A DNA stretch of 64,000 nt from Epibacterium sp. Ofav1-8. GTDB taxonomy: Bacteria; Pseudomonadota; Alphaproteobacteria; Rhodobacterales; Rhodobacteraceae. Below the pieces are notes generated by a model. The model was not told where the DNA came from, searched no databases, and worked only from the letters and a program-made list of their open reading frames with translations. Numbering within the stretch: position 1 is the stretch's first letter; every line of letters starts with the position of its first letter. Shown one piece after another: positions 26,304 through 35,203 of the stretch. Where the stretch lies: the NCBI RefSeq assembly GCF_022348185.1, contig NZ_JAKRFD010000001.1, positions 372,001 to 436,000 of the forward strand. Direction: 5' to 3'. The position numbers and the translations under genes are program-made.

Positions 26304-26609
26304 ATGACAATTCTCAAGGGATTTTCCGCCCTGGCGCTTGCTCTTGCTGTCGCGGCCTGTGGTGATGTGTCCGACAAGACCCGCGACCAGAACATCTTTG
26401 ACGGTGGCAATGGCGATCTGGCCGGCCTGAGCGCCGGCATCTGGGTCGATCCGCAGGGCTGTGAGCACTGGATTATCGACGATGGTGTCGAGGGGTACAT
26501 GGATCCGCGCCTGACGCCGGATGGCAAGCCGGTGTGCAACAGCGAGCTGCCGCGCAACACCGCGAGCGGGCCGTTCAAGGCGGGATCGCAGTTCTCCGAC
26601 GCGATTTGA
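26304..26609 (+). CDS. Small lipoprotein sharing the CEHW module of the upstream OmpA protein
   Basis: A 101-residue lipoprotein with lipobox AVAAC (cysteine at about residue 19). Its body carries IWVDPQGCEHWIIDDGVEGY and then TPDGKPVC, nearly the same as the module in the preceding OmpA protein but without the OmpA domain. Length and lipobox are convincing; function unknown. It may anchor or regulate the OmpA partner through the shared module. Eleven bp downstream of the OmpA gene. Confidence 0.85.
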   Translation: MTILKGFSALALALAVAACGDVSDKTRDQNIFDGGNGDLAGLSAGIWVDPQGCEHWIIDDGVEGYMDPRLTPDGKPVCNSELPRNTASGPFKAGSQFSDAI

Positions 26610-26829
26610 CGCAGCGCTGACGGATCGACCCGTCGCCTGCCCGACCATCGATGGTCGTTGACGCCAGCCGAGCGGGGCTGGCGTTCCTGCGTCTGCAGGA
26701 CTTCGGCGGAGCTTTGCCGGGAAATTGTTTCAGTTGCGTGAAATTGAGGCCACCGATCCGGGCGAGCCCTTGCGCGCGCAGGGCATTCGGGGGCAGACTG
26801 GGAGGGCAATACCAAAACAGGAGAGCCGT

Positions 26830-27846
26830 TTGGCCACCAGTGTTCTGCCCCCGTCCTCCGAGCACGCCCAGCCAGCCGAAGTGCTGCTGGAATTTCCTGA
26901 CAACCGACTACTGATCGAGCTGTGCGGCGAATTTGACCGCAACCTCGCCGAGATCGAGCAACGCATGGGCGTGCAGATCATCCGGCGCGGCAATCAGCTG
27001 ATTGTGCACGGTGATGCCGAACTTCGCGTGCAGGCCGGTGAGTTGTTGCAGGCGCTTTATGAGCGCTTGGAAAGCGGTCGCCCGGTGGAGCGCGAAGACA
27101 TCGACCGGGAAATCCGTCTGGATCGCTCGGACGAAGACAGCGACGCAGGCCCCGACAGCCAGCTGGAGATGTTCTCGGGCGGCAAGGTCGAGATCAAGAC
27201 CCGCAAGAAGCTGGTGGAGCCGCGCACCGACGCGCAGAAGGTCTATGTAAAGAACCTCTTTGAACACGAGATGGCCTTTGGCATCGGGCCGGCAGGGACG
27301 GGCAAGACCTATCTCGCCGTGGCCGTTGGGGTCTCGATGTTCATTCAGGGGCATGTGGACAAGATTATCCTGTGTCGTCCGGCGGTTGAGGCGGGCGAAC
27401 GTCTCGGATTTTTGCCCGGTACCCAGGAGGAGAAAGTCGACCCCTACATGCAGCCGCTCTATGATGCACTGAATGACTTCCTGCCGGGCAAGCAGCTGGC
27501 CAAGCTCAAGGAAGAAAAGACCATTGAGATCGCGCCGCTGGCCTTCATGCGTGGGCGCACGCTCTCCAATGCCTTTGTGGTGCTGGATGAGGCGCAGAAC
27601 GCCACCACCATGCAGATGAAGATGTTCCTGACCCGTCTGGGCGAAGGATCGCGTATGGTGATCACCGGTGACCGCTCTCAGGTCGATTTGCCGCGCGGGG
27701 TGCAATCGGGCTTGCAGGATGCCGAACGCCTGCTGACGCCCATCCCCAAGATCTCGTTCAATTATTTCACCGCCAAGGATGTGGTGCGCCACCCGCTGGT
27801 GGCGGCGATCATCGAGGCCTACGACAAGGACGAAATCTCCGGCTGA
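26830..27846 (+). CDS. PhoH family protein (predicted ATPase/RNA helicase)
   Basis: A 338-residue PhoH-like P-loop ATPase. Walker A is GIGPAGTGKTYLAVA, Walker B is NAFVVLDEAQNATTMQM, with GDRSQVDLPRG downstream; the N-terminus holds an SpoIIIAA/KH-like region (IEQRMGVQIIRRGNQLIVHG). PhoH proteins are linked to RNA processing with YbeY. The start is TTG at 26830, with AGGAGA 6 nt upstream; an earlier TTG at 26725 lacks a ribosome site. Same strand as ybeY, but a convergent GNAT gene separates them here. Confidence 0.93.
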   Translation: MATSVLPPSSEHAQPAEVLLEFPDNRLLIELCGEFDRNLAEIEQRMGVQIIRRGNQLIVHGDAELRVQAGELLQALYERLESGRPVEREDIDREIRLDRSDEDSDAGPDSQLEMFSGGKVEIKTRKKLVEPRTDAQKVYVKNLFEHEMAFGIGPAGTGKTYLAVAVGVSMFIQGHVDKIILCRPAVEAGERLGFLPGTQEEKVDPYMQPLYDALNDFLPGKQLAKLKEEKTIEIAPLAFMRGRTLSNAFVVLDEAQNATTMQMKMFLTRLGEGSRMVITGDRSQVDLPRGVQSGLQDAERLLTPIPKISFNYFTAKDVVRHPLVAAIIEAYDKDEISG

Positions 27847-27939
27847 GGGCGCCTGTGCGCTTCGCCCCTGCCGCGGCCGGTGGTGGTTGCGGGCAAGGCA
27901 GATGCCTTCGGCGAGGATATTTAAGAGAAGTTGAAGGGC

Positions 27940-28419
27940 TCAGTCTGCAAGGTCGTATCGCATAAAAGCGCTCTCGGGGTGGGCTTTGTAGTTGCCGAAC
28001 GGGGCGCAGTATTGGTAACCGAGGCGCTCGTAGAGGGCGCGGGCCGCGTCGAAGGGCGGCAATTGGTCGGAGCCGGTTTCCAGCAGCAGCACTTGGGCGC
28101 CCGAGTGCGCGGCAACCTCATGAAGCCTCTGCATCAGGGCGCGGGCGATGCCGCGTCCGCGGGCGGCGGAGGCAACATGCACGGATTTGACTTCCATTCG
28201 CCCCGCCCCGAGATCCTTCAGCGCGCCGCATCCTACGGCGACGTCACCGTCATAGGCGGCATAGAACCGGATGTCCGCCGCTTGCAGGCCCGCAAGATCC
28301 AGCGCGTGGCAGGCCTCCGGCGTGCTAGTATGTGATGTATGTGTCAGATGCGCCTCCAGCAGCGGCCGGATCGCGGGGCTGGCGGGATCTGCGGGGCGGA
28401 TGTCGAAGCGGGCGGTCAT
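27940..28419 (-). CDS. GNAT family N-acetyltransferase
   Basis: A 159-residue acetyltransferase: acetyl-CoA binding motif VHVASAARGRGIARALMQRL, preceded by GCGALKDLGAGRMEVKSV, and YERLGYQYCAPFGNYKAHPE at the end. The substrate is unknown. It starts MTARFDIRPADPASP at 28419; a longer frame to 28482 is unlikely. It lies on the opposite strand between phoH and ybeY, interrupting an otherwise conserved gene string. Confidence 0.92.
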   Translation of the reverse strand: MTARFDIRPADPASPAIRPLLEAHLTHTSHTSTPEACHALDLAGLQAADIRFYAAYDGDVAVGCGALKDLGAGRMEVKSVHVASAARGRGIARALMQRLHEVAAHSGAQVLLLETGSDQLPPFDAARALYERLGYQYCAPFGNYKAHPESAFMRYDLAD

Positions 28420-28496
28420 CGGCGGGGGCTTTCTTGTGACGGGGTGCAGGGGGAAAGGTTCTTTTTTTCCCAGCCGCGTCAAGCTATGGCGGCAGT

Positions 28497-29009
28497 ATGA
28501 TATTGGATGTTGTGATCGAAGATGCCCGCTGGGATGCGGCGGCGCTGAATAAACAGGCAGAAGTCGCCGTGGCGGCTACGCTTGCGTATCTGGAGCTGCC
28601 GGCTGAGGACTGGGAAGTCACTGTGCTGGGCTGTGATGATGCGCGGATTGCGGATCTCAATGCCGAATTTCGCGACAAGCCAAAGCCGACCAACGTGCTG
28701 AGCTGGCCTGCGCAGGAGCTTGCCGCCGCGGAGGAGGGCGGTCAGCCTGCGCCGCCGGAGGTGGATTTCATGGGCGACGCGGCCTTGGGCGACATCGCGA
28801 TTTCCTATGAAACCTGCATGAAAGAAGCCGATCTGGCGCAAAAACCGCCCGAGGATCATATCCGCCATCTGCTTGTTCACGGAACCTTGCATCTTTTGGG
28901 GTATGATCACATTCGTGACGGCGACGCCACGGTTATGGAAAGATTGGAAGTCGGGATACTTGGCAAACTGGGTATCCCTGACCCATATATCATAGAGGAC
29001 GGGCCGTAG
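28497..29009 (+). CDS. ybeY: Endoribonuclease YbeY (rRNA maturation factor)
   Basis: A 170-residue UPF0054 protein with the zinc motif HLLVHGTLHLLGYDHIRDGD (HxxxHxxxxxH) and the conserved FRDKPKPTNVLSWPAQE. YbeY is a single-strand endoribonuclease needed for 16S rRNA 3'-end maturation and ribosome quality control. The ATG at 28497 follows GGCAGT without a strong ribosome site. It begins the ybeY-corC-lnt run, with 22 bp to the CBS-domain gene. Confidence 0.96.
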   Translation: MILDVVIEDARWDAAALNKQAEVAVAATLAYLELPAEDWEVTVLGCDDARIADLNAEFRDKPKPTNVLSWPAQELAAAEEGGQPAPPEVDFMGDAALGDIAISYETCMKEADLAQKPPEDHIRHLLVHGTLHLLGYDHIRDGDATVMERLEVGILGKLGIPDPYIIEDGP

Positions 29010-29031
29010 GCGGCCTTTTTGGAATGGATCA

Positions 29032-29934
29032 ATGGGCGATATAGAAGGCAGTTCTAACGCAGCGCATGGCGCGCTGCAGGATATTGAAGCGACGGAGCCG
29101 AAGCTGAATGGGGCGGAGACGCCCGGGTTCCTGAGCAAGATTTTGGGGAGTTTCTCCCAGACCGCTGAAGACGAGGCTCCCAAAAACGGGACCGAAGAAG
29201 TTTTGGCGGACCCGCCACCCGGCATGATGAACCTGCGCCGTTTGCGGGTCGAGGACGTCGCCATTCCCACGGCGGAGATCGATGCCGTGCCGGTGACCAT
29301 CTCGCGCGATGAGCTGGTGCAGGTGTTCCGCGACACCGGGTTCACCCGCATCCCCGTCTATGAGGGCACGCTTGATACGCCCCTGGGGTTTGTTCACCTT
29401 AAGGATCTGGCACTGACCTACGGGTTTGATTGCGAGAACGACGATTTCCAGCTGGCGCGTATGGTGCGCCCCTTGCTGTTTGTGCCCCCGTCGATGCCGA
29501 TTGGCGTGTTGCTGACCAAGATGCAGGCAGAGCGCCGGCATATGGCGTTGGTGATCGACGAATACGGCGGTGTTGACGGGCTGCTGACGATCGAGGACCT
29601 GATCGAACAGGTTGTTGGCGAGATCGAGGATGAACACGACAGTGGCGAGGATCAGACCTGGGTGCAGGAAAAGCCCGGCTGCTATGTGGCACAGGCCCGA
29701 ACGCCGCTCGGTGAGTTCGAGGGCGAGATCGGCATTCCGCTGACGCAGCACGAGGATGTGGACGGCGAGGAGATCGATACGCTTGGGGGGCTGGTGTTCA
29801 TGCTTTCTGGCCGGGTTCCGGCGCGTGGCGAAGTTATCCAGCATCCCGAAGGTCCCGAGTTCGAAGTGATCGACGCCGATCCGCGCCGGATCAAACGTTT
29901 GCGGGTGCGCTTGCCGGGCATCGCCGCCGAATGA
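29032..29934 (+). CDS. CorC/HlyC-type CBS-domain protein (hemolysin family)
   Basis: A 300-residue cytoplasmic protein with an unusual low-complexity start, then two CBS domains (VEDVAIPTAEIDAVPVTISR and FVPPSMPIGVLLTKMQAERR) and a C-terminal CorC/HlyC transporter-associated domain (EIDTLGGLVFMLSGRVPARG). The canonical YGGVDGLLTIEDLIEQVVGE segment is present. Such proteins have been called Co/Mg efflux accessory or hemolysin; here it lies between ybeY and lnt and overlaps lnt by 4 bp, the usual alphaproteobacterial order. Confidence 0.94.
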   Translation: MGDIEGSSNAAHGALQDIEATEPKLNGAETPGFLSKILGSFSQTAEDEAPKNGTEEVLADPPPGMMNLRRLRVEDVAIPTAEIDAVPVTISRDELVQVFRDTGFTRIPVYEGTLDTPLGFVHLKDLALTYGFDCENDDFQLARMVRPLLFVPPSMPIGVLLTKMQAERRHMALVIDEYGGVDGLLTIEDLIEQVVGEIEDEHDSGEDQTWVQEKPGCYVAQARTPLGEFEGEIGIPLTQHEDVDGEEIDTLGGLVFMLSGRVPARGEVIQHPEGPEFEVIDADPRRIKRLRVRLPGIAAE

Positions 29935-31463
29935 AGCTGGCGCGTGCGGTGCGGCCTGTGGCAGCGCTGATGCCGGCCTTTGTTGCGGGCGCGATCCTCG
30001 CGCAGGGGTTAGCGCCTGTGGCGGCGGTTTGGGCGGCTCCCTTGGCGTTGTTGGGCGTGGCGTTGCTCTATCTTCATGCCGGGTCCGCGCGTCGGTCCGG
30101 CTGGATCGGCTGGCTGCTTGGCTGCGGCTACTTTGGCTTTGGCCTGTCCTGGATCATGGAGCCGTTTCAGGTTGATGCGGCCACCTACGGGTGGATGGCC
30201 CCGTTTGCGCTGGCGCTGCTGGCATCCGGGTTGTCGCTGTTCTGGGCTGTGGCCTTTTGGGGGGCTGCACGGCTGGGGCGCGGAGACTGGCGGATGTTCA
30301 CGCTGATCGGCTGCTGGAGCCTGGCGGAGTTGGCGCGCGCCTATGTGTTGACGGGGTTCCCGTGGGCCGGGATGGCGCAGCTTGCCATGCCGGGGGAGTT
30401 GGCTTTGCGAGCGGTGCCGTGGGTCGGGTCGCACGGGTTTGCGATCCTGTTGCTGCTGTGCGTGCTGCCCCTGGTGCTGGTCTTGCGCCGGCCAGTGGTC
30501 GCGCTTGCGCCGCCGCTGGTCGTGATCTGCGCGGTGGCCTGGATGCCGGATGGCCGACAATTTGGTGGCCGCTTGCCCCTGACCGAGCAAACGATACGGC
30601 TTGTGCAGCCCAATGCACCGCAGTCCGAAAAATGGATGCCGGAGAAGCGCTGGACCTTTGTGCAGCGCATGCTGGAGTTCACGGCCGCCCCGGTGTCCAC
30701 CGGGCTGGCGGCAGGGGGGCGGCCGGATCTGGTGATCTGGCCGGAGACGGCGATCCCCACCTTGCAGAATTACATCGCCGACCTGCGCCCGGCACTGGTC
30801 GAGGCCGCGGGAGGGGCGGAGCTGATCTATGGCATTCAGCGGCAGGAAAACGGTCGCTACATGAACTCTGCCGTGGTGATGAGTGCAGAGGGAGAGGCGC
30901 TCGACATCTATGACAAGATGCATCTGGTGCCCTTTGGGGAATACATGCCGCTCCCGGCGCTTTGGGAACGGTTCGGCGTCTTCGGCCTCGCCTCCCGCGT
31001 CCGCGGTGGCTATGCGCCCGGCACGCAACGCAGGCTTCTTGATACGACCGCCGGCCGGGCGCTGCCGTTGATCTGCTATGAGGCGGTTTTTGCGCAGGAC
31101 GTGAACGCCGCGCCGGACCGCCCCGACTATCTTGTTCTGATCACCAATGATGCCTGGTTCGGGAGCTATTCCGGCCCCTATCAGCATCTCGTGCAGGCGC
31201 AGCTGCGGGCGGCAGAGCAGGGATTGCCGATGGTGCGGGCGGCCAACACCGGGATTTCGGCCATCATCGGACCTTATGGCCAGATCCGCGACAGCCTGGC
31301 GCTTGATACTGCGGGATATCTCGACGCCCGGTTGCCTGCTGCCTTGCCGGCAACGGTCTACAGCCGCAGCGGCGATTGGCCGGCATTGGTCCTGGCCCTG
31401 CTGCTGACAGGTGTCGCAGCGCTGCCACGTCTGGGCATGAAACGCCGGCAAACACTTGCTTAA
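29931..31463 (+). CDS. lnt: Apolipoprotein N-acyltransferase
   Basis: A 510-residue inner-membrane enzyme that transfers a fatty acid to the N-terminal cysteine of lipoproteins. Several N-terminal TM helices are followed by a periplasmic nitrilase domain with Glu in DLVIWPETAIPT, Lys in IYDKMHLVPFGEYMPL and the nucleophile Cys in PLICYEAVFAQD. A last TM helix (WPALVLALLLTGVAAL) ends the protein. Its ATGA overlaps the stop of the CBS-domain gene. The next gene is metK. Confidence 0.97.
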   Translation: MKLARAVRPVAALMPAFVAGAILAQGLAPVAAVWAAPLALLGVALLYLHAGSARRSGWIGWLLGCGYFGFGLSWIMEPFQVDAATYGWMAPFALALLASGLSLFWAVAFWGAARLGRGDWRMFTLIGCWSLAELARAYVLTGFPWAGMAQLAMPGELALRAVPWVGSHGFAILLLLCVLPLVLVLRRPVVALAPPLVVICAVAWMPDGRQFGGRLPLTEQTIRLVQPNAPQSEKWMPEKRWTFVQRMLEFTAAPVSTGLAAGGRPDLVIWPETAIPTLQNYIADLRPALVEAAGGAELIYGIQRQENGRYMNSAVVMSAEGEALDIYDKMHLVPFGEYMPLPALWERFGVFGLASRVRGGYAPGTQRRLLDTTAGRALPLICYEAVFAQDVNAAPDRPDYLVLITNDAWFGSYSGPYQHLVQAQLRAAEQGLPMVRAANTGISAIIGPYGQIRDSLALDTAGYLDARLPAALPATVYSRSGDWPALVLALLLTGVAALPRLGMKRRQTLA

Positions 31464-31519
31464 TCTCTTCAAGCTATAGATTGACCAAGATCATGAACGC
31501 GCGTACTGCGTTCCGATTG

Positions 31520-31566
31520 CCGCCACAACGGCTTCCTGGCGTGGCGGTCTTACATTCAATGGAGCA
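31520..31566 (+). promoter_or_regulatory. SAM/SAH riboswitch upstream of metK
   Basis: The short leader matches the Rhodobacterales SAM/SAH-binding riboswitch: stem CCGCCAC (31520-31526) / GTGGCGG (31541-31547), loop ACAACGGCTTCCTGGC and a tail TGGAGCA. GCTTC of the loop (31531-31535) can pair with GGAGC (31561-31565, one U-G), forming the pseudoknot that buries the GGAG ribosome site about 10 nt before the metK ATG. Binding of SAM/SAH would thus shut off translation of SAM synthetase. Confidence 0.92.
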
Positions 31567-31574
31567 CATCTCTT

Positions 31575-32756
31575 ATGAGCCGCACTACCTATACCTTCAC
31601 CTCGGAATCCGTTTCCGAGGGTCACCCGGACAAAGTCTGTGACCGGATTTCCGATGCCGTTCTGGATGCGCTGATCGCCGAAGAACCCGAGGCGCGTGTC
31701 GCTGCCGAGACGTTCGCCACCACCAATCGCGTGGTGATCGGCGGCGAGGTCGGGCTGGCCGATCAGGCCAAGCTGAAGGACTATATGGGCAAGATCGACG
31801 AGATCGCGCGCGCCTGTATCAAGGATATCGGCTACGAGCAGGACAAGTTCCATCACGAGACTGTCGAGATCACGAACCTCCTGCATGAGCAGTCCGCCCA
31901 TATCGCCCAGGGTGTCGATGCCTCTGGCGACAAGGACGAAGGTGCGGGTGATCAGGGGATCATGTTCGGGTTTGCAACCGATGAGACCGATGCGCTGATG
32001 CCGGCGCCGATCCAGTTCTCCCATGCGATCCTGCGCCGCCTCGCCGAGGTGCGCAAGAATGGCAGCGAGCCCGTGCTGGGCCCGGATGCGAAGTCTCAGA
32101 TCTCGGTGCGCTATGAGAATGGCAAGCCTGTCGAAGTCTCCTCCTTGGTGCTGTCGACCCAGCATCTGGACGAGACCCTGACGTCGAACGACATTCGCGC
32201 CATCGTCGAGCCCTATATTCGCGAAACCCTGCCCGACGGGTGGCTGACCGACAACACCGTCTGGCACGTGAACCCGACCGGAAAATTCGTGATCGGCGGT
32301 CCGGATGGGGATGCCGGGCTGACCGGGCGCAAGATCATCGTCGACACCTATGGCGGCGCAGCTCCCCATGGCGGCGGTGCCTTCTCCGGCAAGGATCCGA
32401 CCAAGGTGGACCGGTCCGCCGCCTATGCCGCGCGTTATCTGGCCAAGAACATCGTTGCCGCCGGGCTGGCGCATAAGTGCACCTTGCAGCTGTCCTATGC
32501 GATCGGCGTCGCCGCGCCGCTGTCGATCTATGTGAACACGCATGACACCGGCGCCGTCCCCGATGAACGGATCGAGGCAGCTGTGCGTCAGTGCATGGAC
32601 CTGACGCCGCGCGGCATCCGGACCCATCTGGAGCTGAACCGGCCGATCTACCAGCGTACCGCCGCCTATGGCCACTTTGGTCGCGCGCCCGAAGCGGATG
32701 GTGGGTTCTCCTGGGAACGCACCGACTTGACCGAGGCGCTGAAGGCGGCCGTCTGA
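31575..32756 (+). CDS. metK: S-adenosylmethionine synthetase
   Basis: A 393-residue enzyme making SAM from methionine and ATP. Signature segments: [37 protein letters not shown], the phosphate loop [19 protein letters not shown], and [11 protein letters not shown]. Metal and ATP residues appear intact. It is preceded by a SAM/SAH riboswitch that overlaps its ribosome-binding site, giving feedback control, and is followed by a strong terminator. Confidence 0.98.
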   Translation: MSRTTYTFTSESVSEGHPDKVCDRISDAVLDALIAEEPEARVAAETFATTNRVVIGGEVGLADQAKLKDYMGKIDEIARACIKDIGYEQDKFHHETVEITNLLHEQSAHIAQGVDASGDKDEGAGDQGIMFGFATDETDALMPAPIQFSHAILRRLAEVRKNGSEPVLGPDAKSQISVRYENGKPVEVSSLVLSTQHLDETLTSNDIRAIVEPYIRETLPDGWLTDNTVWHVNPTGKFVIGGPDGDAGLTGRKIIVDTYGGAAPHGGGAFSGKDPTKVDRSAAYAARYLAKNIVAAGLAHKCTLQLSYAIGVAAPLSIYVNTHDTGAVPDERIEAAVRQCMDLTPRGIRTHLELNRPIYQRTAAYGHFGRAPEADGGFSWERTDLTEALKAAV

Positions 32757-32787
32757 AACGGTTGGGCAATGCAATCCAAGTGAAGGA

Positions 32788-32812
32788 GGGCGGGCTATCC
32801 CGCCCTTTTTTT
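32788..32812 (+). terminator. Rho-independent terminator of metK
   Basis: Perfect 7-bp stem GGGCGGG / CCCGCCC with loop CTAT and seven T residues. Confidence 0.92.
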
Positions 32813-32941
32813 GCGCGCGGCGTTTGGTCCCCTGCCTGCGGTTGCTCGGTGCGTGCGGCTGAGGGGAGAAAAGGAACTGGCATGCCCGGGGGCGACGGCG
32901 TTATGCAGGGGGCGATAGGTTTCATCAGGGGTATTTCCAAA

Positions 32942-33604
32942 ATGACCACCCGTTTCCGACCGGCATCTGTCCTCAGCTTTCTGTGTCTTGTGGGGATGGC
33001 GCTCCCGGCAGTGGCGCTTGATCCTGGCGGGGAGCGCCTGCGTGTGGCAGGTGAGACGCTGATTTTTGACACCGAGGGGGGTGGCGAGGACCAGCCGGGA
33101 GAGATCGTGGTCGAGGACATCGACCGGGTCCGCGCCCTGTTGCAGGCGCATCCCGATGTCAGCATCTTGCGCCTGAATTCCAGCGGTGGCAGCATCTACG
33201 CCAGTTCCGAGATCGCCTGGATCATCGCCGACTACGGCCTTGATACGCAGGTGGACGGAGAATGCGTGAGCGCCTGCGTCGACATCTTTCTCGCCGGGGC
33301 GCGACGTCAGATGACGCTGGGGTCCAAGATCGGGTTTCACCGCCGCTCCTGGTCACCCGGGGCCGTCGAGAGCTATTATAACGACCTGCGTCAGAGCCGG
33401 GGCTGGGATACCCCCTTTGTTTTTGGGTCCTGGATCTACGAAGATACCCAGCGTGAGATGTATGAGTATCTCCGCTACATGCTGAGGCGCGGGGTCGAGG
33501 CCGAGTTTGCCATCGAGACCTTGCAGGTGGATTCGGGAGATGAGTGGTATCCCTCGCGTCTGCGGTTGATCGCGGCAGGTGTCTTGCGCGAGGAAGCTCC
33601 GTGA
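32942..33604 (+). CDS. Exported ClpP/crotonase-fold protein
   Basis: A 220-residue secreted protein: signal peptide MTTRFRPASVLSFLCLVGMA to about residue 25 (ALPAVA-LD), then a ClpP-like fold with LRLNSSGGSIYASSEIAWII, a Ser in GECVSACVDIFLAG that would be the nucleophile (CVSAC) and a His in KIGFHRRSWSP. This is the predicted periplasmic protease family seen in COG3904-like proteins. An upstream extension (from 32591) overlaps metK and is not used. Function unknown; a catalytic acid could not be assigned. Confidence 0.8.
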   Translation: MTTRFRPASVLSFLCLVGMALPAVALDPGGERLRVAGETLIFDTEGGGEDQPGEIVVEDIDRVRALLQAHPDVSILRLNSSGGSIYASSEIAWIIADYGLDTQVDGECVSACVDIFLAGARRQMTLGSKIGFHRRSWSPGAVESYYNDLRQSRGWDTPFVFGSWIYEDTQREMYEYLRYMLRRGVEAEFAIETLQVDSGDEWYPSRLRLIAAGVLREEAP

Positions 33605-33670
33605 GGAACTGCGTTGCGCTGACTGCGCGGCAGAGCCAGCGCATGCCTGCGGTGCTGGGGGGCAGGGTTC

Positions 33671-34054
33671 ATGTATGAAACGCGCCGCACCCCGCCGATC
33701 TCGCGAGGTCGGTTCCTGCGCCGGATGGGCTGTCATGTCGGGGCGGCGGCGGCCCTGGTCGTGGGGTCGATCACGGCGGGGGCATTGTTCCTGATGCACC
33801 TGGAGCAGATCGCGCTCTCGGAGGCGTTGCTGCACGCCGCAACCCTGGTGAGCGGCCTGGGGCTTGTGCAGATGCCGGGTACCATGCAGGCGCAGGTGTT
33901 TGTCAGCCTGTTTGCGCTCTATAGCGGATTTGTCGCGCTGGCGGTGTCTGGGCTCATCGTGGCACCGGTCGCACACCGGTTGTTGCATTGGTTCCATTGG
34001 GAGGACGCGGCCGAGCAAGACAGGAGCGGCCCCGACGCCACCACTGACGACTGA
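33671..34054 (+). CDS. Small two-TM membrane protein, ion-channel-like
   Basis: A 127-residue protein with two hydrophobic segments (AAAALVVGSITAGALFLMHL and VSLFALYSGFVALAVSGLIV), an amphipathic stretch between them (LLHAATLVSGLGLVQMPGTM), and a basic end, VAPVAHRLLHWFHWEDAAEQ. The TM-pore helix-TM layout recalls two-TM potassium-channel-like proteins, but the selectivity-filter TVGYG is replaced by VSGLGLV, so conduction is doubtful. The gene sits between the ClpP-like gene and trmB. Confidence 0.75.
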   Translation: MYETRRTPPISRGRFLRRMGCHVGAAAALVVGSITAGALFLMHLEQIALSEALLHAATLVSGLGLVQMPGTMQAQVFVSLFALYSGFVALAVSGLIVAPVAHRLLHWFHWEDAAEQDRSGPDATTDD

Positions 34055-34174
34055 GGGCGGCACGATGGCGGGCGACTTGACGGCGGGCTTGCTCTGCGGC
34101 ACAGGGAAGCGCGATTTTTCAGGTGGCTCTATTGCATCCGCGATACCCGCCATCATCAGAGGACACCAGCCCCG

Positions 34175-34945
34175 ATGTCAGACAAGGATGCCCCGGCCGG
34201 CGCGGCTGCTGCGCGTAGCGAAGATATGGATGCGGCGGACAAGCATGCCTCCGGTGCGCCCTGGCGTAACTTCTACGGGCGCTTCAAAGGCAAGCAGTTG
34301 AAGCCAAACCAGGTGCGGGACCTCGACGAGATGTTGCCCGGGCTCAGCCCGGGAGCTGTCGGCTGGGACGAAAACCCGGATCGGGTGCCGCTGGATCTGG
34401 CGCGCCTGTTTGACGGGCGCGAGGTCTGGCTCGAAGTGGGGTTTGGCGGCGGCGAACATCTGGTGCACCAGGCCCAGTCCAACCCGGATGTCGGCATCAT
34501 TGGCGCAGAGCCATATGTGAATGGGGTTGCGATGCTGCTGGGGAAGCTGCGCAAAGCGGGTTTGGGCAATGTGCGCGTGCACCCCGGCGACGCCCGGGAT
34601 CTGATGGATGTGCTGCCGGAGCAGAGCCTGTCGCGGGCGTTTCTTCTGTATCCGGACCCTTGGCCCAAGGCGCGCCATCACCGTCGCCGTTTTGTAACGC
34701 CCGAGCACCTCGAACCGCTTGCTCGTGCGCTGAAGCCCGGCGCGCTGTTTCGCGTGGCAACGGACATTCCGGATTATGTGCGTCAGACCCTGGAGGAAGT
34801 GCCCAAGGCCGGATTTGAGTGGCTTGCGGACGGGCCGTCCGACTGGCGCCAGCCCTGGGTGGACTGGATTTCGACCCGCTACGAACAAAAGGCTCTGCGC
34901 GAGGGGCGCACGCCGCATTACCTTACCTTCCGCCGCAAGGGGTAG
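34175..34945 (+). CDS. trmB: tRNA (guanine-N7-)-methyltransferase TrmB
   Basis: A 256-residue SAM-dependent methyltransferase that forms m7G46 in the variable loop of tRNAs. The SAM loop is WLEVGFGGGEHLVHQAQ, and the TrmB signature FLLYPDPWPKARHHRRRFV is present. About 30 residues precede the conserved YGRFKGKQLKPNQ segment, a low-complexity N-terminus common in this group. Metk-trmB adjacency is usual; two accessory genes lie between them here. Repeat copy B lies directly downstream. Confidence 0.96.
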   Translation: MSDKDAPAGAAAARSEDMDAADKHASGAPWRNFYGRFKGKQLKPNQVRDLDEMLPGLSPGAVGWDENPDRVPLDLARLFDGREVWLEVGFGGGEHLVHQAQSNPDVGIIGAEPYVNGVAMLLGKLRKAGLGNVRVHPGDARDLMDVLPEQSLSRAFLLYPDPWPKARHHRRRFVTPEHLEPLARALKPGALFRVATDIPDYVRQTLEEVPKAGFEWLADGPSDWRQPWVDWISTRYEQKALREGRTPHYLTFRRKG

Positions 34946-34984
34946 CGGGTCCAACCGTGGCGACCGAGCCCGATCGCTGTTCCG

Positions 34985-35078
34985 GAGACGGGGGCGCTCC
35001 CGCCCGTCGCCCCTGCATATGAAATGCACGGCCTCCCGTTGGGCCCGGCAGGCCGCGCCGGAGGCGCGGCCTGCCCCA
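34985..35078. repeat. Dispersed intergenic repeat, copy B
   Basis: GCTCCCGCCCG at about 34996-35006, a 31-nt middle that contains its own palindrome (GCATATGAAATGC), then GTTGGGCCCGGC and a hairpin GGCCGCGCC/GGCGCGGCC. Forty bp downstream of the trmB stop, between co-oriented trmB and aroA. Confidence 0.65.
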
Positions 35079-35203
35079 CCGCGACTTGCGGAGCAAAGCG
35101 CAACACCTTGGACCTTGCGCCATGTGGTCAGGTGCTTGACGATGGACGACCGTTGCGTCTTGCGCTAACAGCCTTGCAAACGACTGCTCAGAGAGGAACC
35201 GCC

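Noticed and set aside
33671-34054. A true potassium channel
   Set aside because: The TVGYG selectivity filter is not present between the two TM segments.
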